This document shows, one piece after another, positions 32,161 through 41,249 of a stretch of DNA of 64,000 nt (its first letter is position 1; the number at the start of each line of letters is the position of its first letter). The stretch is taken from NCBI RefSeq assembly GCF_018294505.1, contig NC_057795.1, positions 229,132,643 through 229,196,642 of the forward strand. The letters run 5' to 3'. The notes below the pieces were generated by a model, which searched no databases, was not told where the DNA came from, and saw only the letters and a program-made list of their open reading frames with translations. Both the position numbers and the translations under genes were made by a program. This stretch comes from Triticum aestivum (taxonomy: Eukaryota; Streptophyta; Magnoliopsida; Poales; Poaceae).

Positions 32161-33996
32161 TCACACAAAAGATAAGAATTGAAACATAACGGAAGCATCA
32201 TGAAGCATATGACTAGCACATTTAAGTCTAACCCACTTCCTATGCATAAGGATTTTGTGAGCAAACAACTTATGGGAACAATAATCAACTAGCAGAGGAA
32301 GGTAAAACAAGCATAGCTTCAAAATTTTAAGCACATAGAGAGGAAACTTGATATTATTGCAATTCCTACAAGCATATGTTCCTCCCTCATAATAATTTTT
32401 AGTAGCATCATGAATGAATTCAACAATATAATCAGCACCTAAGGCATTATTTTCATGATCTACAGGCATAGAAAATTTACTACTCTCCCCATAAGCAAAA
32501 TTCTTCTCATTCAGAATGGTGGGAGTATCATAAGAGACTTGAATACTATAAATTGTTTCCACATTAAACGAGTAATGTTCAGAAAAAGGGTAATCATAAT
32601 CATGACAAGTTTTATAAATATAATCATCACTACTTTTTATAGCATAATTTTCATCACAATATCCATCATAAGTAGCAACTTCGTTCTCATAATAATCGAT
32701 TGAAACCTCTCCCAAGATAGTGGAATGATCACTAAATAAAGTTGACACTCTTCCAAATCTACTTTCATATTCATCACAATAAAATTCAACATCCTCCAAA
32801 ATAGTGGGATCACTACTTCCTAAAGTTGACACTCTTCCAAACTCACTTTCATCAATATAATCATCATAGGTAAGAGGCATGTTATCATCATAACAACTTT
32901 GCATATCAAAACTTGGGATGCTAAAAATATCATCTTCATTAAACGTAGCATCCCCAAGCTTTGGACAAACATTAACTTCAGCAAATATATTCTCAAATAT
33001 GTCATCCTCATCAAATATAGCTTCCCCAAGCTTGGGCCTTTTCATATCATAAGCATAATCACCCTCATTATTAATAGTATGGATAGCACCAATAGTATAT
33101 CACTTATCATCATCACAATGAGTAGTAGGTGCAACATCATTTGGGAGGGATACCTTTTTACCTTTGTTGCTCCTTCTTTTCTTTTTCTTCTTCACATTAT
33201 GTGTGGGTTCAGCCTTCTTCTTTGAGCTCCTTATTGATGAGATTGGTCGAATAGAAAGCTCCTCCTTGTTACCTGATTCATCATAAGAAATAATAGGAGG
33301 ATATTGTGAAGTATCTTCCCTTTCATTAGTGTTCTCTTCATCTTATATTTGCTTCCTTTTCTTTAGTTAATTGGCAATATAAGGATTTTCAATGCAATTC
33401 ACCGCACAAAACATATAAATATCCTCTAGATCAAAATCAAGAAATCTATCAAGATTAAATTTTGGAATACCCTCAGTTATACGTTTCATTTCTTCATACC
33501 CCAAAAGAAGACTAAGCTCTTTATGATGCTCAAGGGTAATCAAGTTATCACAATTTTTGGACACGATTCGATCATGAAAAAGTTTGCATTGGAGATTTAA
33601 ATGACCATGTTCATTGCAAAGTTCACAAGGAGTGCGAAAAGTATTGAATTTTTCAGCACAAACATCAAGACTTTCTTGCAACAATTTAGTTTCTAAATGC
33701 TTATGCCTCTTGCAATATCTATCTTCCTTATTTGGTGCGTACTTGCAAACCCGATTCACTCCACAAAAATTGACATGCTTATAAGAGACATTTTCATCAT
33801 AACTAGTGCAATCATCATTTGTACTATGGATATTCAAGGAGTTTATACTAACAACATTGCAATCATGCTCATCATTCAAAGATTTAGTACCAAGCACTTT
33901 AATGCATTCTTCTACCAATTGAGCACAATTTTCCTTTCCATCATTCTCACGAAAGATATTAAAAAGATGAAATGTAAGAGACAAAATCAATTCCAT
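32161..33996 (-). pseudogene. Unknown retroelement protein with CCHC zinc knuckle (element L)
   Basis: One frame of 612 codons (including the terminal stop) runs from 33996 to 32161 with only three stops: TAA 33367-33369, TAA 33343-33345 and TGA 33100-33102. Domains in order: an N-terminal part; Cys/His-rich segments (NFCGVNRVCKYAPNKEDRYC) near residues 75-100; a canonical zinc knuckle CELCNEHGHLNLQC (C-X2-C-X4-H-X4-C) near residue 133; a basic patch KKKKKRRSNKGKK near residue 275, like a nuclear localisation signal; an acidic middle with repeated PKLG(D/E)A(T/I)F(N/D)EDD; and the conserved C-terminal hydrophobic-plus-basic region shared with C and A. The zinc knuckle is typical of nucleocapsid proteins, so a gag-like RNA-binding role is plausible, but the rest matches no gag I know. 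It is the only gene of the element. Confidence 0.65.
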
Positions 33997-34093
33997 TTTT
34001 TTGTAGTTTTCTTTTATAGACTAAACTAGTGATAAAACAAGAAACAGAAAGATTCGATTGCAAGATCGAAAGATATACCTTCAAGCACTCACC

Positions 34094-34111
34094 TCCCTGG
34101 CAACAGCGCCA
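34094..34111 (-). other. Second (inner) tRNA-Asp primer site of L
   Basis: Plus strand TCCCTGGCAACAGCGCCA, 16 of 18 bases like the outer site plus GAAAAGAGC downstream. It lies 62 bp internal to the normal site. It arose by tandem duplication of the primer-site region or belongs to a second leader version. Confidence 0.7.
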
Positions 34112-34155
34112 GAAAAGAGCATAGTTGACGGGGTGTGAGTGCCGCTTACCTAGCC

Positions 34156-34173
34156 TCCCCGGCAACGGCGCTA
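34156..34173 (-). other. Primer-binding site of L next to the 5' LTR (tRNA-Asp)
   Basis: Plus strand TCCCCGGCAACGGCGCTA, equal to the tRNA-Asp 3' end except for CTA instead of CCA. It is followed by GAAAAGAGCT and then the LTR at 34184, the same 10-bp spacing as in C. Confidence 0.85.
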
Positions 34174-34183
34174 GAAAAGAGCT

Positions 34184-35852
34184 TGATGTCTACTACACAA
34201 CCTTCTTCTTGTAGACGTTGTTGGGCCTCCAAGTGTAGAGGTTTGTAGGACAGTAGCAAATTTCCCTCAAGTGGATGACCTAAGGTTTATCAATCCGTGG
34301 GAGGCGTAGGATGAAGATGGTCCCTCTCAAACAACCCTGCAACCAAATAACAAAGAGTCTCTTGTGTCCCCAACACACCCAATACAATGGTAAATTGTAT
34401 AGGTGCACTAGTTCGGCGAAGAGATGGTGATACAAGTGCAATATGGATGGTAGATATAGATTTTTGTAATCTGAAAATATAAAAACAGCAAGGTAACTAA
34501 TGATAAAAGTGAGCGTAAACGGTATTGCAATGGTAGGAAACAAGGCATAGGGTTCATACTTTCACTAGTGCAAGTTCTCTCAAAAATAATAACATAATTG
34601 GATCATATAACTATCCCTCAACATGCAACAAAGAGTCACTCCAAAGCCACTAATAGCGGAGAACAAACGAAGAGATTATGGTAGGGTACGAAACCACCTC
34701 AAAGTTATCCTTTCTGTTCTATATATTCAAGAGTCCGTAGTAAAATAACATGAAGCTATTCTTTCCGTTCAATCTATCATAGAGTTCATACTAGAATAAC
34801 ACCTTAAGACACAAATCAACCAAAACCCTAATGTCACCTAGATACTCCATTGTCACCTCAAGTATCCGTGGGCATAATTATACGATATGCATCACACAAT
34901 CTCAGATACATTTATTCAACCAACACAAAGTACTTCAAAGAGTGCCCCAAAGTTTCTACCGGAGAGTCAAGACGAAAACATGTGCCAACCCCTATGCATA
35001 GGTTCATGGGCGGAACCCGCAAGTTGATCACCAAAACATACATCAAGTGGATCACGTGATATCCCATTGTCACCACAGATAAGCACGGCAAGACATACAT
35101 CAAGTGTTCTCAAATCCTTAAAGACTCAATCCGATAAAACAACTTCAAGGGGAAAACTCAATCCATTACAAGAGAGTAGAGGGGGAGAAACATCATAAGA
35201 TCCAACTATAGTAGCAAACCTCGCGATACATCAAGATCGTGCCATAGAGAGAACACGAGAGAGAGAGAGAGATCAAACACATAGCTACTGGTACATACCC
35301 TCAGCCCCGAGGGTGAACTACTCCCTCCTTGTCATGGAGAGCACCGGGATGATGAAGATGGACACCAGTGATGGATTCCCCCTCCGGCAAGGTGCTGGAA
35401 CGGGCTCCCGAGAGGTTTTTGGTGGCTATAGAGGCTTGCAGCGGCGGAACTCCCGATCTATCTTGTCTTTCAATGGTTTTAGGGTATATGGGAATATATA
35501 GGCGAAAGAAGTCGGCCGGGGGAGCCTCGAGGGGCCCACGATGGTGGAGGGCGCGCCCCCCTATCTCGTGGCCTCCTCGACGCTTCCCTGGCTTGCACTC
35601 CAAGTTCCCAGGATTGCTTCTGTTCCAAAAATAACTTTTTCGAAGGTTTCATTCTGCTTGGACTCCGTTTGATATTCCTTTTCTTTGAAACACTGAAATA
35701 GGCAAGATAACAGCAATATTGGCTGGGCCTCCGGTTAATAGGTTAGTCCCAAAAATAATATAGAAGTGTATAATAAAGCCCGTAAACATCCAAAACAGAT
35801 GATAAAATAGCATGAATGCTTCATAAATTATAGATACGTTGGAGACGTATCA
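34184..35852 (-). mobile_element. 5' LTR of element L
   Basis: 1669 bp, starting TGATGTCTACTACACAACC on the plus strand and ending GAGACGTATCA. Bounded by the GGCAG duplication at 35853. Confidence 0.92.
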
Positions 35853-35857
35853 GGCAG

Positions 35858-35948
35858 CCGCCCGCTTTGTACCTCGGGGAGCTGTGATGTAAAACCACTC
35901 CCGTTGCCATAAGTCGGACACCTCCGGGAAGGAACCCTTTGGCCATAG
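35858..35948 (-). pseudogene. Antisense gene of J, exon part beyond element L
   Basis: The minus strand reads in the same frame as 27464 once L and one GGCAG are removed: FPEVSDLWQREWFYITAPRG, then a short Lys/Arg/Ala stretch, joining to AYRLGPPAQL. This is typical of the Transposase_28-like domain and proves that L inserted into an exon. The segment is cut at 35948 by the LTR of K; the start of the gene is lost. Confidence 0.8.
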
Positions 35949-37387
35949 TGTTGGGGAACGTTGCAGAAAATAAAAAAATTCTACGCTTCACCAAGATCAA
36001 TCTATGGAGTCATCTAGCAATGAGAGAGAGGAGTGCATCTACATACCCTTGTAGATCGCGTGCGGAAGCGTTCAAGAGAACGGGGTTGAGGGAGTCGTAC
36101 TCGTCGTGATCCAAATCACCAGAGATGCTAGCGCCGAACGGATGGCACCTCCGCATTCAACACACGTACGGTTGGGAAGACGTCTCCTCCTTCTTGATCC
36201 AGCAAGGGGGGAGGAGAGGTTGATGGAGATCCAGCAGCACGACGGCATGGTGGTGGATGCAGCAGCGATCTCGGCAGGGCTTCGCCAAGCACTACGAGAG
36301 GGAGAGGTGTCACGGGAGGGAGAGGGAGGCACCAGGGGCTAGGGTCTGCAGCCCTCCCTCCCCCCTCCTTATATAGGGGTCCAGGGGGGGCGCCGGCCCC
36401 CTCTAGATCCCATCTAGATGGGGGGCGGCGGCCAAGGGGGGTGGCTTGCCCCCCAAGCCAAGTGGGTGCGCCCCCACCCCTAGGGTTTCCAACCCTAGGC
36501 GCAGGGGGGCCCAAGGGGGCGCACCAGCCCACCAGGGGTTGGTTCCCCTCCCACTTCAGCCCACGGGGCCCTTTGGGATAGGTGGCCCCACCCGGTGGAC
36601 CCCCGAGACCCTTCCGGTGGTCCCGGTACAATACCGGTGACCCCCGAAACTTTCCCAATGGCCAAAACTGGACGTCCTATATATAAATCTTCCTATATAT
36701 AACTCCCTTTGTCAATCGGTACGTTACTTGCCCGAGATTCGATCGTCGGTATCCCAATACCTCGTTTAATCTCGTTACCGGCAAGTCACTTTACTCGTAC
36801 CGTAATGCATGATCCCGTGACCAGACACTTGATCACATTGAGCTCATTATGATGATGCATTACTGAGTGGGCCCAGAGATACCTCTCCGTCATACGGAGT
36901 GACAAATCCCAGTCTCGATTCGTGCCAACCCAACAGACACTTTCGGAGACACCCGTAGTGCACCTTTATAGTCACCCAGTTACGTTGTGATGTTTGGCAC
37001 ACCCAAAGCACTCCTATGGTATCCGGGAGTTGCACAATCTCATGGTCTAAGGAAATGATACTTGACATTTGGAAAAGCTCTAGCGAAACGAACTACACGA
37101 TCTTGTGCTATGCTTAGGATTGGGTCTTGTCCATCACATCATTCTCCTAATGATGTGATCCCGTTATCAATGACATCCAATGTCCATAGTCAGGAAACCA
37201 TGACTATCTGTTGATCAACGAGCTAGTTAACTAGAGGATCACTAGGGACGTGTCGTGGTCTATATATTCACACATGTATTACGATTTCTGGATAACACAA
37301 TTATAGCATGAATAATAGACAATTATCATGAAGAAAGAAATATAATAATAACCATTTTATTATTGCCTCTAGGGCATATTTCCAACA
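35949..37387 (-). mobile_element. 3' LTR of element K
   Basis: 1439 bp, TGTTGGGGAACGTTGC to CATATTTCCAACA on the plus strand; its reverse complement begins TGTTGGAAATATGCCC as in BARE1/WIS/Angela. The purine tract GCAAGTGGGAGAC (minus strand) lies directly beside it at 37388-37400. It inserted into the antisense gene of J, 91 bp from element L. Confidence 0.92.
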
Positions 37388-37419
37388 GTCTCCCACTTGC
37401 ACTAGAGTCAATAATCTAG

Positions 37420-38105
37420 TTACATTGTGATGAATCGAACACCCATAGCGTTCTGGTGTTGATCATGTTTTGCTCTAGGGAGAGGTTTAGTCAACGGATC
37501 TGCTATATTCAGGTCCGTATGTACTTTACAAATATCTATGTCTCCATCTTGAACATTTTCACGAATGGAGTTGAAGCGACGCTTGATGTGCTTTGTCTTC
37601 TTGTGAAACCTGGGCTCCTTGGCAAGTGCAATAGCTCCAGTGTTGTCACAGAAGACTGTGATTGGCCCCGACGCATTGGGTATGACTCCTAGGTCGGTGA
37701 TGAACTCCTTCACCCAGATAGCTTCATGCGCTGCCTCCGAGGCTGCCATGTACTCCGCTTCACATGTAGATCCCACCATGACGCTTTGCTTGCAACTGCA
37801 CCAGCTTACTGCCCCACCATTCAAAATATACACGTATCCGATTTATGAGTTAGAGTCATCCAGATCTGTGTCGAAGCTAGCGTCGACGTAACCCTTTATG
37901 ACGAGCTCTTCGTCACCTCCATATACGAGAAACATATCCTTAGTCCTTTTCAGGTACTTAAGGATGTTCTTGACCGTTGTCTAGTGTTCCATGCCGGGAT
38001 TACTTTGGTACCTTCCTACCAAACTTACGGCAAGGTTTACATCAGGTCTGGTACAGGTCATGGCATACATGATAGACCCTATGGCTGAGGCATAGGGGAC
38101 GACAC
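37420..38105 (-). pseudogene. K RNase H domain and RT tail
   Basis: The open part 37833-37420 has the copia RNase H landmarks WCSCKQSV, CEAEYMAASEA and DNTGAIALAKE and ends LPRAKHDQHQNAMGVRFITM with a natural stop. Upstream, TAA at 37843-37845 interrupts the frame in DSNSxIGY, where the related sequence in F has Gln: a CAA-to-TAA change. The part between 37846 and 38105 is the RT-RNase H connection and carries further changes. It would degrade RNA in the RNA-DNA hybrid during copying. Confidence 0.85.
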
Positions 38106-40277
38106 TCATCTTTTCTCTATCTTCACACCTTGCAACACAGGCAAGAACCCCTTCTTGGACTGATCCATATTGAACTTCTTCAATATCTTATCAAGGTATG
38201 TGCTTTGTGAAAGACCTATGAGGCGTCTCGATCTATCTCTATAGATCTTGATGCCTAATATGTAAGCAGCTTCTCCAAGGTCCTTCATTGAAAAACACTT
38301 ATTCAAGTAGGCCTTAATGCTGTCCAAAAGTTCTATATCATTTCCCATCAAAAGTATGTCATCCACATATAATACGAGAAATGCTACAGAGCTCCCACTC
38401 ACTTTCCTGTAAACGCAGGCTTCTCCACTAGTTTGCATAAACTCAAACGCTTTGATCATTTCATTAAAGCGAATGTTCCAACTCCGAGATGCTTGCACCA
38501 GCCCATACATGGAGCGCTGGAGCTTGCATAGCCTGTTAGCATTCTTAGGATCGACAAAACCCTCCGGCTGCATCATATACAGTTCTTCCTTAAGATGGCC
38601 ATTAAGGAATGCCGTTTTGACGTCCATTTGCCATATCTCATAATCATAGTATGCGGCAATTGCTAACATGATTCGGACGGACTTCAGCTTTGCTACGGGA
38701 GAGAAAGTCTCATCGTAGTCAACCCCTTGAACTTGTCGATAACCCTTAGCGATAAGTCGAGATTTATAGATGGTAACATTACCATCTGCGTCCGTCTTCT
38801 TCTTAAAGATCCATTTGTTTTCTATCGCTCGCCGATCATCGGGCAAGTCTGTCAAAGTCCACTCTTTGTTTTCATACATGGATCCTATCTCGGATTGCAT
38901 GGCTTCAAGCCATTTGTTGGAATCTGGGCCCGCCATTGCTTCTTCATAGTTCGAAGGTTCACCGTTGTCTAACAACATGATTTCCAGGACAGGGTTGCCA
39001 TACCACTCTGGTGTGGAACGTGTCCTCGTGGACCTACGAAGTTCAGTAGTAACTTGATTCGAAGTACCTTGATCATCATCATTAGTTTCCTCTCTAGTCA
39101 GTGCAGGCACCACAGGAACATCTTCCTGAGCTGCGCTACTTACCGGTTCAAGAGGTAGTACTTCATCAAGTTCCACTTTCCTCCCACTTACTTCTCTCGA
39201 GAGAAACTCTTTCTCCAGAAAGGACCCGTTCTTGGCAACAAAGATCTTGCCCTCGGATCTTAGGTAGAAGGTATACCCAATGGTTTCTTTAGGGTATCCT
39301 ATGAAGACACATTTTTCCGACTTGGGTTCGAGCTTTTGAGGTTGAAGTTTCTTGACATAAGCATCACATCCCCAAACTTTTAGAAACGACAGCTTAGGTT
39401 TCTTCCCAAACCATAATTCATACGGTGTCATCTCAACGGATTTAGACGGTGCCCTATTTAAAGTGAATGTAGCTGTATCTAGAGCGTATCCCCAAAATGA
39501 TAGCGGTAAATCGGTAAGTGACATCATAGATCGCACCATATTCAATAGAGTGCAATTACGATGTTCGGACACACCGTTACGCTGAGGTGTTCCAGGCGGC
39601 GTGAGTTGTGAAACGATTCCACATTTTCTTAAGTGCGTACCAAATTTGTGACTTAAATATTCTCCCCCATGATCTGATCGTAAGAACTTTATCTTTCGGT
39701 CACGTTGATTCTCTACCTCATTCTGAAATTCCTTGAACTTTTCAAAGGTCTCAGACTTGTGTTTCATCAAGTAGACATACCCATATCTACTCAAGTCATC
39801 AGTGAGGGTGAGAACATAACGATAGCCTCCACGAACCTCAACGCTCATTGGACCGCACACATCAGTATGTGTGATTTCCAATAAGTTGGTTGCTCGCTCC
39901 ATTGTTCCGGAGAACGGAGTCTTGGTCATTTTGCCCATGAGGCATGGTTCGCATGTGTCAAACGATCCATAATCTAGAGACTCTAAAAGTCCATCAGCAT
40001 GGAGCTTCTTCATGCGCTTGACGCCAATGTGACCAAGGCGGCAGTGCCACAAGTATGTGGGACTATCGTTATCAACCTTACATCTTTTGGTAATCACACT
40101 ATGAATATGTGTAACATCACGTTCGAGATTCATTAAGAATAAATCATTAACCAGCGGGGCATAACCATAAAACATATCTCTCATATAAATAGAACAACCA
40201 TTATTCTCGGATTTAAATGAGTAGCCATCTCGTATTAAACGAGATCCAGATACAATGTTCATGCTCAAAGCTGGCAC
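38106..40277 (-). CDS. K pol: copia integrase and reverse transcriptase (723 codons open)
   Basis: The longest open frame in the window. In order: integrase zinc finger (H-C-R-L-G-H then CEPCLMGK, the HHCC pattern, residues about 75-115), catalytic core with HTDVCGP, RSDHGGEYLS and NGVSEHRN, giving the D-D-E triad; the copia linker FGKKPKLSFLKVWGCDAYVKK; and reverse transcriptase with QMDVKTAFLNGHL and the active site YVDDILLMGN near residue 635. It would integrate and copy the element. It ends early in VKIEKR because 34 bp are missing relative to F near 38120, between two CTTC copies, which shifts the frame before RNase H. Upstream it is separated from gag by TGA at 40308. So the catalytic residues are intact but the polyprotein is broken. 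Confidence 0.93.
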   Translation of the reverse strand: MPALSMNIVSGSRLIRDGYSFKSENNGCSIYMRDMFYGYAPLVNDLFLMNLERDVTHIHSVITKRCKVDNDSPTYLWHCRLGHIGVKRMKKLHADGLLESLDYGSFDTCEPCLMGKMTKTPFSGTMERATNLLEITHTDVCGPMSVEVRGGYRYVLTLTDDLSRYGYVYLMKHKSETFEKFKEFQNEVENQRDRKIKFLRSDHGGEYLSHKFGTHLRKCGIVSQLTPPGTPQRNGVSEHRNCTLLNMVRSMMSLTDLPLSFWGYALDTATFTLNRAPSKSVEMTPYELWFGKKPKLSFLKVWGCDAYVKKLQPQKLEPKSEKCVFIGYPKETIGYTFYLRSEGKIFVAKNGSFLEKEFLSREVSGRKVELDEVLPLEPVSSAAQEDVPVVPALTREETNDDDQGTSNQVTTELRRSTRTRSTPEWYGNPVLEIMLLDNGEPSNYEEAMAGPDSNKWLEAMQSEIGSMYENKEWTLTDLPDDRRAIENKWIFKKKTDADGNVTIYKSRLIAKGYRQVQGVDYDETFSPVAKLKSVRIMLAIAAYYDYEIWQMDVKTAFLNGHLKEELYMMQPEGFVDPKNANRLCKLQRSMYGLVQASRSWNIRFNEMIKAFEFMQTSGEACVYRKVSGSSVAFLVLYVDDILLMGNDIELLDSIKAYLNKCFSMKDLGEAAYILGIKIYRDRSRRLIGLSQSTYLDKILKKFNMDQSKKGFLPVLQGVKIEKR

Positions 40278-40307
40278 TAAATAACAATTATTGAGGTTTA
40301 AAACTAA

Positions 40308-41033
40308 TCATGTAGGTAAATGTAGAGGTAGCGTGCCGACGGCGATCACATCGACCTTGGAACCATTCCCGACGCGCATCGTCACCTCGTCCTTCGCCAG
40401 TCTCCGCTTATTCTGCAGCTCCTGCTTTGAGTTACAAATATGAGCAACCGCACCGGTATCAAATACCCAGGAGCTACTACGAGTGCTGGTAAGGTACACA
40501 TCAATAACATGTATATCACATATACCTTTGGTGTTGCCGGCCTTCTTGTCCGCTAAGTACTTGGGGCAGTTCCGCTTCCAGTGACCACTTCCCTTGCAAT
40601 AAAAGCACTCAGTCTTAGGCTTGGGTCCATTCTTTGACTTCTTCCCGGCAACTGGCTTACCGGGCGCGGCAACTCCCTTGCCGTCGTTCTTGAAGTTCTT
40701 CTTACCCTTGCCTTTCTTGAACTTAGTGGTTTTATTCACCATCAACACTTGATGTTCCTTTTTGATCTCTACCTCCGCTGATTTCAGCATTGAATATACC
40801 TCAAGAATGGTCTTTTCCATCCCCTACATATTGAAGTTCATCACAAAGCTCTTGTAGCTCGGTGGAAGCGACTGAAGGATTCTGTCAATAACCGCGTCAT
40901 CCGGGAGATTAACTCCCAGCTGAGTCAAGCGGTTGTGCAACCCAGACATTTTGAGTATGTGCTCACTGACAGAACTATTTTTCTCCATCTTACAACTGAA
41001 GAACTTGTCGGAGACTTCATATCTCTTGACCCG
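40308..41033 (-). pseudogene. K gag C-terminal half and protease
   Basis: The frame 40820-40308 has a lysine-rich stretch (FKKGKGKKNFK), the nucleocapsid zinc knuckle CFYCKGSGHWKRNC (C-X2-C-X4-H-X4-C), and the copia protease motif WVFDTGAVAHIC. It ends in TGA at 40308-40310, where related elements continue. TAG at 40824-40826 separates it from the upstream gag piece (40827-41033: SEHILKMSG-like, with Q and L residues typical of Angela gag). The N-terminal gag is deleted at the junction with J. Confidence 0.85.
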
Positions 41034-41249
41034 GGCTAGCTTCTAGGGTTTAGCCTCTACGATCTCATGGTAGATCAACTCTTGTAATACTCATATCATC
41101 AAGATTAATCAAGCATGAAGTAGGGTATTACCTCCATCGAGAGGGCCCGAACCTGGGTAAACATTGTGTCCCCCGCCTCCTGTTACCATTAGCCTTAGAC
41201 GCACAGATCGGGACCCCCTACCTGAGATCCCCCGGTTTTGACACCAACA
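41034..41249 (+). mobile_element. Remnant of the 3' LTR of element J
   Basis: 216 bp matching the 3' part of the J 5' LTR (20354-20569) from GGCTAGCTTCTAGGGTT to GACACCAACA. The outer end is true, as shown by CCCAC at 41250. The first half of the LTR and the adjacent internal region are lost. Confidence 0.88.

Larger units (their letters stand above)
27465..35852 (-). mobile_element. Element L: complete tRNA-Asp-primed LTR retrotransposon without pol
   Basis: 8388 bp on the minus strand, flanked by GGCAG at 27460-27464 and 35853-35857 (exact 5-bp duplication). LTRs of 1667 bp (27465-29131) and 1669 bp (34184-35852) start TGATGTCTACTAC and end GAGACGTATCA on the plus strand and are very similar, so L is among the younger insertions. 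The internal region has two tRNA-Asp primer sites, one long ORF of unknown function with three stops, about 3 kb of non-coding DNA, and a polypurine tract. No protease, reverse transcriptase or integrase is seen, so L depends on another element. It is the same family as A and C. Confidence 0.93.
35949..41033 (-). mobile_element. Element K: Angela/BARE1-type copia element, 5' end lost
   Basis: Minus strand. It has a complete 3' LTR at left (35949-37387), then RNase H, reverse transcriptase, integrase, protease and gag up to 41033. There the gag frame (ARVKRYEV region) stops abruptly and the middle of the 3' LTR of J follows. The 5' LTR, primer site and start of gag of K are missing together with the end of J, so this is a deletion, not an insertion edge. 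pol is the best preserved coding region in the window. No target duplication can be checked. Confidence 0.9.
20100..41249 (+). mobile_element. Element J: gypsy-type retrotransposon with antisense gene, split by L and K
   Basis: J is on the plus strand inside the integrase of F. It is flanked by CCCAC at 20095-20099 and 41250-41254, an exact 5-bp duplication; removing J and one copy restores F (CCCACCACGAGCTTC). The left LTR starts CGAGGGAGTCCTGG, where the first base has probably changed from T. The internal part has gag and protease (20830-23740), a non-coding stretch, and then a multi-exon gene on the opposite strand. No reverse transcriptase, RNase H or integrase is seen between protease and the antisense gene, so J is a non-autonomous relative of Tat-type elements. 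The 3' end is damaged: element K joins directly to the middle of the 3' LTR. Confidence 0.88.
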
